Of a stretch of DNA of 64,000 nucleotides, positions 1 to 10,675 are shown in pieces. The notes under the pieces are model-generated. The model did not search any database. It was given only the letters and a program-made list of their open reading frames with translations, and was not told the origin of the DNA. The stretch is from positions 51,241,001 through 51,305,000 of the forward strand of contig CM066732.1 of NCBI GenBank assembly GCA_033961575.1, in the 5' to 3' direction. Every line of letters begins with the position of its first letter. The first letter of the stretch is position 1. This stretch comes from Aselliscus stoliczkanus. Taxonomy: Eukaryota > Chordata > Mammalia > Chiroptera > Hipposideridae. Both the position numbers and the translations under genes were made by a program.

Positions 1-1264
1 CAATGATATCAAAATTCTCCAGGAAAGATAGTTATCTCTCATTTTAAAACGAAAACAAAACACATGTCAGTCGTCACCTTTAGGATCCCCACCTTGGGGA
101 AGCTTGACCATGGCGTGGTGTGACAATACATGTCGGCCAGCTTGCTTACTGATATCAACAGTGAACATTAACCAAGGGCTAAGCCGGCCCTGGCCCTGTG
201 CTGTACATACCCTGACGTGCATTGATTGTACTGCGTTCTCAGGTGAGAGGGGGCACACCTAGGCGCCGAGCACGGCCTTCCAGCCATCCCTCCCACGGAC
301 ATGCTCGCCACCCAGAGTGCAGGACCTAGGGTGACAAATCCATCTGCCAGTGCCAGGCACAGTTCAGAGGCCCTTGGTGCCAACGAGCTCTCCCTGTGGT
401 GATGTGGGAAGAAGATTCCAAGAGTGCCAGGCTTGCATCCTCTCTTTACAGCTGATGATCTCTCCCCACCCAGAAAGAGAAAGTGTGAGTGGAGACAGTC
501 TAAAGCCAGACCCATCCTTACCTACCTCCTCCCTCACCTTCTTGCCCCAGTTTTCACATTGATAAAGCAGAGAAAACAACACCTACCTCTCAGGGGACAG
601 AGATTGTAAGTAAAGTATGTGGCAGGATGCCTGGGACATTTGTTCAAGCTGTGCTATCTAAGCCTCTCCCATGCTTGAGTTGGGTTGGTGGCCGTGTGTG
701 CAATGAGAGATACCATGTTATCTAAATCCATTTGGTTCTTGAGTTCCTGAGAGTGAGTAGCTAAATTGCTGAGATCAAGAGATAGCCCTTCATAAGGTGT
801 ATAAATGTCTAATCACTGTGTTGTACACCTGAAACTCAAATAATATTATCTGCCAACTATAATTGAAAAATAAATTGAAAAAGAGATACCCGCCCTATCT
901 CAAGGTGTGTCCACATCATTTCGGTAAAGCTGAGAGCGTGGCTACTAAGGGACACCACAGTCAGCCCCTCGATACCCCGTCACTCCAGCGAAGGTCTGCA
1001 GTGCTGGAAGTAGTGAACGCTAGCCCTGAAATGCACGTTCCCCCTGTGAGTCTTCCCAAAGGCCCGATGAGATGGTGGTGGCGTTATCCTTCAAATGAGG
1101 GAAGTGTGTCTCAGGCTTGCACAGCCAGTAAGCAGGATTCTAACAGACGTGTCTCACTCTGAAGTTCGTGCTCTTGACCATGAGTTTGCACAGGCTTTCC
1201 TTCCTTTTCTGATGAACTAAGAACATATATATACACATATATATATATATATACACATATATAC
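1..1264 (-). other. NOD2: NOD2 intron 3, partial
   Basis: Non-coding. An L1 3' end relic lies at about 770-890 on the plus strand (TGTTGTACACCTGAAAC motif). The rest shows nothing recognisable. The 1-63 to 600 region has short open frames only. Confidence 0.7.
1225..1264. repeat. (AT)n/(AC)n simple repeat at NOD2 exon 3 donor
   Basis: Alternating AT with two AC interruptions fills 1225-1264 and abuts the exon 3 donor, forming its +1 to +40 intron sequence. Confidence 0.95.
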
Positions 1265-1370
1265 CTTCAAAAGGCAGGGCCTTCGGGACTGGTAATTCCG
1301 CAACATGTTGTAGAAGGAAAGGGGCCAGCCCATTCACCTTCACCATGGCAAGGTCAAGGAGCCTTCTGGC
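1265..1370 (-). CDS. NOD2: NOD2 exon 3 (end of CARD2)
   Basis: This 106-nt exon encodes [15 protein letters not shown] through ALPFE plus one base. On the minus strand the acceptor is TTCCCCACAG before GCC at 1370. The donor is GAAG followed by GTATATATG, with its GT at 1264-1263. The phase fits exon 2, which ends on a complete CGG codon. Compared with human NOD2 as I recall it, the visible changes are conservative (T to M, A to V, Q to A). The donor runs directly into an (AT)n/(AC)n tract. Confidence 0.93.
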
Positions 1371-4300
1371 CTGTGGGGAAGGCAAAAGTCATTATTTTTC
1401 CAGAAAGGCTGATGGAGACATGTGGGGAGGTGTCTGCCGATTGCTGCAATTTCATAGGCGTCTCTCTTCCAGCACAACAAAAGGCCAGAGAAACAACAAA
1501 CAAAATGCTGAGTTTAAAGAAGTCAGTACAGTATTGGGTGGTGAAATGAACACTTGAACACACACATCCAATCTGGTTCCCTCTCAAGCTGCTAAAAGAC
1601 TGAATAACTTAAAAAGAAAAAAAAAAGGATATAAATCTACAAAACTTCAAAGACAGCAAAAACAATTCTGAAAGCTGGAAATCATTTGAAGAGAGGTAAT
1701 TTGATCAAGTCTTCTGGCTTGAAATGCCATCCCTGCACCTGACTCCCCCATGTTCATCTCCAAGCTGAACCGCTCCCCTGAAACTTGGCTATGCACATCT
1801 AACTGCCTACCTGCCATCTCCACTTAGATGTCTCATAAACACCTCCAACTTACACATATGCAAAACCAGACCCAGAATCTACCCATACACACCAAACCTA
1901 CAGCCTGCCTTGTCTTAGCTAATGTCAATTCCAACCTTCCATTTGTTCAGCCCCAAAGTTTGGGAGTCACCCTTGATGCCTCTTTGCAATCCACCAGCAA
2001 ATCCTGTGGGCTCCACCTTCTAAGTTTATACAGGACAGCACTGTCCAGTAGAAATTTAATGCAAGATATGTGTCTTTTTAAATCTTCTGACAGCAACATT
2101 TTTAAAAGTAAAAAGAAAAAATAGATAAAATTAATTTTAATCGTGTATTTTATTTAACCCAATATATCTAAAAGATTACCATTTCAACATGTAATCAAGC
2201 TAAAAAAAAATCAATGAGGTATTTTGTATTCTTTTTTCATATTAAGCATTCGAATGCATATTGTGCATGGACTAGTCACATTTCAAGTGCTCAAGAGCCA
2301 CCTGTGTCCAGTGTTGCCCACGCTGGACACACAGCTATAGAGCCCCTCCTCTCGTCACCTCCTCTACTATGATCCAGGGCCAAGCCACCATTATTACTCA
2401 CCTGGGAGACTCCAAGGGCCAGCTAACTGGTCTCCCTGCTTCTATCCACATCCCCACAGTCTATTCTCAACACTACAGCTAAGTGTAATTCTTTAAAAAT
2501 AAAAGTGCTTTGAGGGCTGGCCGAGTGGCTCAGTTGGTTAAGAGCTCGCTCAAGAGTGCGAGCTGAGCTCTCAGCAACAGCAGTTCGACGCCTAGCCCGA
2601 GCTGAGCTACTGCTGAGCTGCCAACAGGTGGCAGGATGGCTCAGCTAAAAATAAATAAATAAATAAATAAAATATAACTGCTTTATTAGTATTTACTATT
2701 CATACCCTACCACTCCTGTTAGAAACATCCTATCAGTGCCCCCACTTTCCCAGAGTAAAAGCCCAAGTCTAGCTGTAACTGACAAGGCCCCAAACAGATG
2801 AAAGTCATGTCTGTAACCATCTGGACCTTGGTTCCTTCTCGGACCTCACCTCTTACTCCTCTTCACCTTTCTTATTCCACTCAACACATTGGAGTCAGGT
2901 TTTCTGAAAACAGCAAGCAGGCTCCCACCTCGAGGCTTTTACCCTGGCTGTCTCCCTGCCTGGACTGACCTGCCCCCAACTATGCACAGGACCAATTCGC
3001 TGACCTCCTGCAAGTCTGCTCAAGTTTCACCTTCTCAGGGACAACTTTCTGACCACACTATTTAAAGCTGCAAACACATATTCTCTGTCCCCTGCAACTC
3101 TCAACTCCCAGACCCACTCTACTTATTTTCTACAGCATGTACCACCTTCCAACATACTCAGTCATTTGCTTCCTTTTGCTTAGTGTCTATCTCCCATCAC
3201 TGGAATTTAAGCATCTTCAAGACAAGGATTCATGTCTGTTTTGTTCACTGATGTATCCCCAACACCTAGAAGAGTGCTGGCATAGAGTAGGTGCTCAAGG
3301 ACTTGCCAAATGAATGAATAGTGACAGACTTAGACGAGCCCAGGAACCCAAGTCCTAAGCCAACAACGGGCATGTTGAAAGTCACAAAACGTACATCTCA
3401 GAATCTGTAAAGGTTTCTAGAACCAGGTCCCTCTGGGGCCGAAGGAAATGATTAAATTAAGCAGGGCTTAATTTAAGTGGTTTATGAACAGATCTCCGGT
3501 TCGCCTTACCCACTCCAACCCACTAGCAACTGTCCCTGCCCTGTCATGGCAAAGTGTGAAGATTTATATTCTGGAAAGGCTAAAACAGGGTTCCTGGACT
3601 GTGAGGTGCCAGGCACAATGACAGAGGTGGGTATCACACCCCAAACAAAAGGTTTAAATGACCATGTGCAAAATAAGTGCGATGCTGAGGCTTCTCCCCG
3701 TCACTGTCACTGCCCAGCCCTCTCACTCATGGGGCTCCCATGACTCTGGCAGTCAGACCTTTACTCCCAGGTAGAAGGACTGTGAACCCAGGAGGAAAGT
3801 TCTGAAGAAACAAACACTGCCATTTCCCAAAATGTCTTCTATGAAAATCAAGGTAGACAAGTTTCAACTGTATGCCCTGAGTAAAACTTACCAGTAAAGT
3901 ACTCTATTTCAGTCATGAGGAGGCAACCAAGGATTATCATATGCCCAAAGAAAGCACAAAATATGGGAGACAGAGGCCAAATCAGTGGGGAAGGGGAAAG
4001 CAACTTGTAGGATACAAAGATTATGCAGAGTGAACCTCCCCACCACAAAAAAAAATAAGCACAACCCTATCACTATGATCTTTCAGTAAGAGAAGATATT
4101 ACATCCATAAAACAAGAACAGGGTGCTATAAAAAAGAACATTTAAAAATAGCTCCTGAAAATTAAAAGAATGATAACAAAAATGAAAAAATCAAGGTTTA
4201 AAGATAAAGTTGAAGCTATCAAATGGGAAGTAGGGCAAAAGGACACACAGATGGGAAATAAACAAAAAGTAGAAAAAAATTAGAGGATCCATCCAGGAGT

Positions 4301-7300
4301 TCTAAATTGAAATAGTAGTAGTTCCATAAGCAAGAATAGGAAGAAATAAACTAATCAAGAAAATTTTCCAGAACATAAAGATGAGTTTCCAGATTCAAAG
4401 TGCCTCCTAGGTGCCAGCACAACAGAAGAACACCAAGGCACATGATTGTGAAATTTCAGAATGTTAGGGACCAAAAGAAAATTGTACAAGCTTTTAGAAA
4501 GAGTTATAAAATGGTTTTGGAGTTCTTCCAGCCATTCTTCTCTGGAGGAGAGAAGATAAGGGAGTAATGCACTCAAAATTCTGAAGAATGATGACAAGCC
4601 CAGCATTTTATACCTAGCCAAACTAGCTACCAAATACAAGGGAACTTTTAGACATGTAAGAGCTTAGACATGTAAACTCCCATACATTCATTCTAAAGAA
4701 TTGACCAGAAGATTTATCTACCAAAAGAGAGCAAACCAAGAAAAAGGAAAACATACTATTCATGATACAGGAGGGTTATGAAGAGAAGTCTCAGGATGAT
4801 GGTTATGTACTACAAGTAGACTGCTACAAGTCCAGACAGATTAGAGCAGTGTAACAAAAGACTCAGACACGTGGAAGGCAGTTGTCTTCTAGATTTCTAT
4901 GCTCTAATCCTTATCTCTATTTGCTGGTCTGCACCACGAGCTAGCATTATTCTTTCTCTCAACCCCTGCTGCCTGAGTCAACTGAGGACACTCATTTCAA
5001 CCCGCAGAGTGTTTAGGCCTATTCCTGGGAACTGGAAGAGCCTCTGCCAAGCTTGCAACTAAACATCCAGAGCAGCCCACTTCCACCTCCTGCTGGAATC
5101 CCAGCCCCATGACTCACACCTGCCCTACCAGATCCCTCAGCTGTGCTGAATCCTGTATTTCCCAGCACTCACTCATGACCTTGCCCCCTATCTTCCCAGA
5201 AGGGAACCTTATAAACTCCCAGAGAAGGTAAAGCAGGACTGTGTCCCCAAGACCCTATTCTGCTTCCCTGTTCCTGGGAGCTTCATCCAAGAAAAGGCAA
5301 GACTGCCCTTTCCTGACACAGCTATGTTTGTGCTTATTACTCCATTTTTCTTTTTTAAACAATACAATACATTGTTTGGGGATTTCTTTCATAAGGTATT
5401 AAAATGAAAAAGAAAAGCAAATAAATGATTAATACAAAAGTCAGGCTCATGGTTACCACCAGTACTTGCAGTTGAGGAAGGGTACAGGTACTGGCAACAT
5501 TCTGTTTCTACACTTGGGTGATGGGAACATGCATGTTCATATCGTAACATATGAAATGGCACGCTTTTCTGTAGGCATGGTACCTCTCCAAAGCTAAAAA
5601 TGTTTAAGTTACTATTGGGAAGGAGCCAAGCAATTCGTCTGACACCCTGGCCCTACCAACTTCAGCAGCTGTGTGAGTCAGATGGACAGCTGGTGTGATA
5701 GCTGGTGTCCCAGCTTCGGGTTTGCTAACAACTGTTAGGCCCAACTGAGCAAGTTTACTACACAAAGCCCCCACATCTCATGACAGAGAGAACACAAGCT
5801 TTGGAGACAAACAGGCCTGGATTCAAATTCTAGCGGGGCCACTTCCTAGATGGGCAATTTGGACAATTTCTTCATTGTTCAGAAACAGTATAGCCAAACA
5901 ACTAACTCCCTTGGAAGGTAGCAGGGTGATTTAAATGAGATAATACATGAAAGGGTCTGAGCACAGTGCCTGCATATAGTAGGTACTCACTCAGCAAAGA
6001 GTAGCAATGGTTATTTTAGGGACTTAGTTCCTTAACTTGCATTGTGTTTCATTCCACAGCACTTTTCAGGTCCTAAACTGCAATCCATGACAACTACGTC
6101 TTTATAGGGAATGAATAAGGTCAGTTTATGAGAGTATACGAGGCAGTCCTGGAATGGGGGCTATATGAGTTGCACATACCCCAAGTGCCACCCACATGTC
6201 AATCAGAAACTCGGCCACTGAGGGAAGTCCACCAACTTAGAGAATCAAAGCCAGAGCTCAAAGGAGGCTCAGAGAGAGCTGGATTCTGAAAATTTAAACC
6301 TCAGACAGCCCAGTGCTTTTGAAACCTACTAGAATCCTTATATCTCTTGTCTGCCATCCTTTCCACAAGCTGGGTTCAGTTCCAACACTCAATGTGTTGC
6401 TGTCTCCCTAGCTCTTTCTTCAGAGGGATTCTTAGCTCATTAAAATACAGCCTTTCTTCTTTTCTTCAATAACCATTTAAGGCTATACATTTCCCTCTAT
6501 GTTCTGCTTTAGCTATATCCCATAAGTTTTTATAAATCATATTCTCATTATTATTTGGTTCTGAATATTTTCCGATTTCTCTTGTGATTGCTTTTTTGAC
6601 TCACAAGTTAGCCTATTTTCTTTTCTTCACTCAATCCAAGTACATCCTTTATTCATGACCTGTCTCTTCTGGGCCCTTGGGCTGGGCCCTTGGGTTCTCG
6701 GCTGCCTTCTCTAAACCCCTCAGAGTGTCCAGATCAGACCACACTGTTGAACACTCCATCAAAGATGACAAGACACAAGCTTGTAACTTCCCCTCTGGGC
6801 TGATTCACTACCCCAACAGATCACAAAAGACCAAGGTAGGTACAATAGCCAACCTGTCCTGTGTAATCCCTGCAGGTCCAGGCTCAAGGGGAGATGATGC
6901 TCAGCGTACAATTGCATGTTTCATGCGCACTAAAGAGAGGGGACCACATCATGTCTGCTCTGTAAATGCTTGATCGCCTTGAGCCAGCTTTGAAACAGCC
7001 TTGAAGACAGACTGGCTTATTCTACCAGGCTCAACCTAGGTGTACCTAAAGTCACTTGGACACCAAGTACTTTTTTTGTTTTTAAAGAGATAAAAATAAA
7101 AACTAGAAAGTCCCCCAATCCAGCACATTCTAACACTACCTGTACTACCAATTCATTCATTCAACAATCCATGTATTTCATCAGCAAATACTTATTGAGT
7201 GTCTACTATGTGCAAGGCATTCTGAGCACAATAAGCTTTAAGACACATAGTGGGCCTGGCATATAGCGGGCATCTAAATAGATTCTGGCTGAATAAATGA

Positions 7301-8622
7301 ATGAATAAATTGATGAAGGAACGTGTCAAGGCACTTGGCCCAGCACTGCCCTTCTCATTAACTACTGTGAGCTCAACACACTTTTCTGGGCCTCAATTTC
7401 CCAGTCTTTACAGTGAGATGTTAATGACTGTTGCATCTGCATCAAAGGAAGCCCGAGAGTCACTGTTTGCGGGGGAATAAAACAGAGTTTCAAAAATGCC
7501 CAGTAGATACCCTTGTGTTCTTGTGGAATGGCATTTTCGAAGACATTTATATTTCTACTCTGAATGTCTATGATACAATGCAGTTTCATATCAGAAATCC
7601 TACGTTGGCATTTAAACTATATTAGCACACAGTGTGCTATGTTATTAAATGCAAATTTACTTTAATGAACATTTACGATCTGTTGAGCTGTTCATTGAAA
7701 ACAGACAGCAATCAAAGTGTACGGCATGAAATGTCACAATAACAGAACTGACAGCAGCCAATGGTAGGTGAACGAGTGCTTAGTAGGTGCTTGACACTGT
7801 TCTAAGTGTTACACAAATCAGTTCATTGAATTCTCCCAACAACCTGGCCGCGGCTTTACGGATGGGGCAGGAGAGATTGGGGATGGACAGTTTCCATGGA
7901 GAGGCTCGCAGTCACACAGAGCAGGTCAGAGCCTGCGTCATTCTGGGGGAAGCAGCCCTTGGCCACTGGGCAAGACTTCCTCTCTTTAGAAGTGGTGTGA
8001 TACCAACACCCAGAGCAACTCTGACCCGCCTGGCTACCTTTTGAGGGGCACCCCATGGCTCACTTTCTCCCCATGGATCAACTTCATGCAGACAAAGCAG
8101 CCTTGGTGACTAAGCAGCTCCCCTGTCCTGTGAACTCAGATTACCCAACACGGAAGTGCTTACCCGCTGGGATGACGTGAAGATGGGCAGCCTGATTTCA
8201 TCACATTCATACGGGCTGATGAAACCCCGCTCCTCTGCCAGGTCCAGCACACCCTCCACCTGGCTGTGGAGTCTCCTGACAATGGCTGGCCGGTGACTCC
8301 GCAGGTCCTGGGCTGGGTGGGGCGAGTGGGGGTCCCAGTGGCCACACAGCTTGGGGGACTGGCTGTCGGCCTGGGCCTCCTGCACAGCCGCGATGAGTTG
8401 TTCACAGCCCCAGGGCCCCTTCCTCCAGACAGTGTCCAGAAGACGCCTGGCCAAGTGGGAGAGGGGCTGGCCCAGGAGGCTGAGGCTCTCATAGTCTTCC
8501 CAGGAGAGGACCTCCCAGGACAGCAGCCAGTCCAGGACGCTCTCAAAGCCCTCCAGGGACCCCGAGACCAGCAGCCCCACCAGCTGGCTCCTCTGCGCCT
8601 GGAAAGCTTCCTGTGTGCACAT
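1265..8622 (-). CDS. NOD2: NOD2, 5' coding part (both CARD domains), partial at left edge
   Basis: NOD2 is a cytosolic NLR that senses muramyl dipeptide and recruits RIPK2 through its two N-terminal CARDs to activate NF-kappaB. The coding join visible here is 8622..8164 then 1370..1265 on the minus strand. It gives about 188 codons that match the human protein as I know it, with landmarks [68 protein letters not shown] and [19 protein letters not shown]1 and most of CARD2 are in exon 2; exon 3 completes CARD2. I chose the ATG at 8622-8620 (MCTQEAF), which has G at -3. It equals human Met28 and the mouse start, and the human upstream start is not simply in frame here (see exon 1). The NACHT ATPase and LRR exons are left of position 1. 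Exon phases and splice sites are intact, so nothing suggests a pseudogene. Confidence 0.95.
2028..2335. mobile_element. hAT-Charlie-type DNA transposon relic inside L2
   Basis: It begins near AGCACTGTCCAGTAGAAAT and ends near GTTGCCCACGCTGGACACA. The AT-rich middle and the motif CACATTTCAAGTGCTCAAGAG are typical of mammalian non-autonomous Charlie elements (MER20/MER33-like). The exact family is not assigned. Confidence 0.6.
2512..2669 (+). mobile_element. tRNA-headed SINE, family 1, copy A
   Basis: It starts GGGCTGGCCGAGTGGCTCAG and continues with TTGGTTAAGAGCTCGCTCAA, an AGCTGAGCT-rich body, and ends GGCTCAGCTAAAAATAAATA in an A-rich (AAAT)n tail. An imperfect flanking duplication (about 2497-2511 and 2670-2684) supports retroposition. 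The second copy is at 52724-52876. Confidence 0.85.
4100..4820 (+). repeat. Old L1/HAL1-like LINE relic
   Basis: A-rich plus-strand sequence with phrases such as CAAGGCACATGATTGTGAAA and TATACCTAGCCAAACTAGC, which match my memory of the ORF-region consensus of old L1/HAL1 elements. No open frame survives. Confidence 0.55.
5420..5620 (+). repeat. L1M 3' end relic
   Basis: Contains CATGGTTACCACC, CACTTGGGTGATGGGAACAT and GGCACGCTTTTCTGTAGGCA, typical of L1M 3' UTRs. It lies in NOD2 intron 2. Confidence 0.6.
5790..6010 (+). repeat. MIR SINE
   Basis: GGCCTGGATTCAAATTCTAG, then GGCCACTTCCTAGATGGGCA, then a tail AGTGCCTGCATATAGTAGGT follow MIR order on the plus strand. Confidence 0.75.
7170..7430. 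repeat. L2/MIR-class fragments
   Basis: ACTTATTGAGTGTCTACTAT and a GAATAAATGAATGAATAAAT tail indicate L2/MIR-type relics, followed by a short MIR-like piece. Confidence 0.55.
7550..7770. promoter_or_regulatory. Possible conserved non-coding element in NOD2 intron 2
   Basis: Repeat-free, AT-rich stretch with a perfect 8-bp inverted repeat (TAGCACAC-A-GTGTGCTA, 7623-7639) and a canonical octamer ATGCAAAT at 7649-7656. POU-domain factors bind the octamer. Function is inferred only from these motifs. Confidence 0.3.
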
Positions 8623-8630
8623 TTCACAGC
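8164..8630 (-). CDS. NOD2: NOD2 exon 2 (CARD1 and most of CARD2)
   Basis: This 467-nt exon opens with GC, completing a Gly codon, then [17 protein letters not shown]. It ends with TSSQR and a consensus GTAAGC donor at 8163-8158. The acceptor is TCCTCCCCAG just above 8630. CARD1 covers roughly the first 95 residues after MCTQ and includes the acidic LSWEDYE stretch; CARD2 follows from about residue 100. A second frame (+1) has no stop across the whole exon and first meets TAA only in the intron at 8162-8160. The GC-rich composition may be enough to explain this. Confidence 0.95.
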
Positions 8631-9009
8631 CTGGGGAGGAGAGTGAGGTCAGGGCATGGCTTCTCCAGAAACAGGGAGGGGAAAGGAGGGGGCAGACAGT
8701 GGAGGGGGAACCGTGGTCCAAGCCAACCACGGTTCTGTCCTCAGACATTACCTAATCCAAGCTCCCCATGGAACGGATGTACAGACTGAGGCCCAGAGAA
8801 GGCAAGAAATGGGCTCAAGGTCCCACCGAGAGTCTGAAGCAAGCAGGAGTTAAATCGAGAACGCAGGCTCCCATATCCATGCTTCATCCCTGGCTTAAGA
8901 AGGTTAAAAGGGTGTGAGCTAATATTAAGAGCAGTGTCTCCCAACAGACCGAGAGTCCATTCCCTTTGAGGCAGTGTGAGAGGACGCCTCCATGCCGGCT
9001 GGATTCTCG

Positions 9010-9240
9010 CACAGAAGCTCTCTCTTTGATGGCTCATGTTTGCTAAGCTCCTCCAAAGTGCCAGGCACCATTCTAAGTGCTCTCTCCTGTGTGAATTCAT
9101 TCACCCTCCCAAGCACTCTGAAGCAGATGCTATGGTGAGCCCCCTTTTACAGATGAAAAACCTGAGGCACAGGGAGGCTAGGGGATCTGTACAAGGGTTC
9201 ACAGCTAGATGAGGTGGAGCTAGGATTTGAACCCAAACAG
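9010..9240 (-). repeat. MIR SINE, minus strand
   Basis: The plus strand reads GTGCCAGGCACCATTCTAAG, then TTTTACAGATGAAAAACCTG, then GAGCTAGGATTTGAACCC, which is MIR read in reverse. Confidence 0.8.
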
Positions 9241-10297
9241 TGCAACTCCAGAAGCATGCCTTTCATACCCATGTATTTGCGTTCCCCACAGGGGCCACGA
9301 GCCTGTGACTGTGTGGGTAACCCTCTGTGATCCCAAGGGGCAGACCCAGAACATTGCTATAAAGAGCTCAACCCAGGCAAAACGAAACGCATGGTGCAAA
9401 CTAAGTCGTTCCAAAGCTCCTGGGCACACAGACCCCCGTCTGCACTGTCCCCTTCCCCACTGCCCGCTCCTTTCCCACCACACATCACACGCTGTCGCCT
9501 CTATCCAGGGCTTCCTCTGGACTCAGTCCTCAGCCTCTGGGCTCTGGGAAGTGAGGGGACGAGATCTCTCCGAGATTCAAGCCCTACGAGGGTCCCCAAG
9601 CAGCAGAGAGAATCTCTCAGCAGAGTCAGGTCTGCAATTGTCACAGGGTCCTGGAGCGTGGGCTGGTGCAGTGCCCAAAGAAAATGAAAGTGAAAGGGCG
9701 CAGGCATGGAAAAAGAGGTGTGCCTGCTTCCTTTTATAAAACAGGGACATTCCCAGACACTCAAAGGAGCAGACGCCAAGAAGCTAGGGGGTTTTGCAAC
9801 CTTCCCACTGGTTGTTTACACGTCTCTCTCCCTTCTTGGCCCAAGTTGAAGCCTGGCTCTTACTCACCCTGGCATCTCTAAGCTTAGAGAGGCACAGTGA
9901 GGATGTTCAGGAATAAGAAATGCACAGAGGGAGGAGACGGGCTGGAACAGTCTGTGCTTATCCTCATATAGCAGCCAAGCTAAGGGAAGGAGAAGTCTCC
10001 AACTCGGAAAGCTGCCGACACTTAGGCTGGAGCCTTAGGCGGGCCCGATGAGGAAACTGAGGCAGCGAGGCTGCCTGTGCGCCTGGCAGCTTGGGAGGGA
10101 GAGCATCCCTAGTACAGAGGCCACAGTAAATCAGGAGCTAAAACAGTTCTCTCTGGCCAAGCAGGCCTCCTCCCTGTGCCCACTGTCCAACAGAGGCATC
10201 AGGAGGGTAGAGGTGGGGAGGAGGGAAGGGGAGTAGCAAGGGGGAGGAAGGGCTCTGGGCTTGGCCCTGGAGGCGCTCTCAGTTGTGGAAACACCAG

Positions 10298-10328
10298 CCC
10301 CCCCCTGCCACCCCCCACCCCCCAACCC
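10298..10328 (-). other. Potential G-quadruplex in NOD2 intron 1
   Basis: On the NOD2 coding strand there are four G-tracts of 3, 6, 6 and 8 bases with short loops, about 160 bp after the distal exon 1 donor. Confidence 0.55.
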
Positions 10329-10490
10329 ATGACCAGATCCTGGGGCAAAGAACTTCCCACCCCGCCCTCATGGAACAGCCCAGAAGTGCGGTTAGCACTC
10401 TCCCTCTGACCCAACAAGTGGAGGGAACATGGGCAGCCAGGAATGAATGAAGCTGAAAAGCTGAGACCGGACAATGCCTGCTCCCGTCAC

Positions 10491-10675
10491 CCAGGGGACG
10501 CCTCCGGATAGACAGCTGCACTCCCCTTACATCCGACAGCCTGCACTACCCTCTCCCTCATCGGGGCTTATCAGGCTTGGCGGAGCAGGCATGGCAAGTC
10601 ATCTCAGGCAGACCTGGAGCAGGAAAGCAAGGCCAAGTGACACAGGACTGACAGGCCCAGATCTGCCAGGGGAAC
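10491..10675 (-). other. NOD2: NOD2 classical exon 1 homologue (5' UTR and upstream ATG)
   Basis: The minus strand around 10561-10675 aligns well with my recollection of the human NM_022162 5' end, including GGAGCAGGCATGGCA and GTGACACAGGACTG on the plus strand. The ATG equivalent to the human 1040-residue start is at 10561-10559. Two donors are possible. GTGACG at 10490-10485 is at the human-like position but leaves 71 coding bases, so the frame closes at a TGA across the exon 2 junction. GTAAGG at 10530-10525 leaves 31 bases and is in frame with exon 2, giving a ten-codon MREVV-type leader before the CARDs. In the first case the ATG is only a uORF and translation would start at MCTQ. The transcript start and the upper boundary are estimates. 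Confidence 0.6.

Larger units (their letters stand above)
1735..3335 (+). repeat. L2 LINE, interrupted by two younger insertions
   Basis: L2 consensus-like phrases occur in order: a block ending ATCCACCAGCAAATCCTGTG, then CTAACTGGTCTCCCTGCTTC, then AGAGTAAAAGCCCAAGTC, and the tail AACACCTAGAAGAGTGCTGG followed by TGAATGAATAG. The element is broken by a hAT-type DNA element at about 2028-2335 and by a SINE at 2512-2669. Confidence 0.8.
1371..8163 (-). other. NOD2: NOD2 intron 2
   Basis: A 6.8-kb intron between exons 2 and 3. It is filled mostly by L2, L1/HAL1 and MIR relics listed separately; the remainder has no coding signal. Confidence 0.85.
8631..10490 (-). other. NOD2: NOD2 intron 1 (from classical exon 1)
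   Basis: Non-coding. It contains a minus-strand MIR (about 9010-9240, with ATTTGAACCCAAACAGTGC) and a G-run cluster near the 5' end. Open frames of up to 170 codons here have no family resemblance. Confidence 0.65.

Noticed and set aside
9227..9739. 170-codon plus-strand frame in NOD2 intron 1
   Set aside because: No family similarity; it begins inside a MIR fragment and lies antisense to NOD2.
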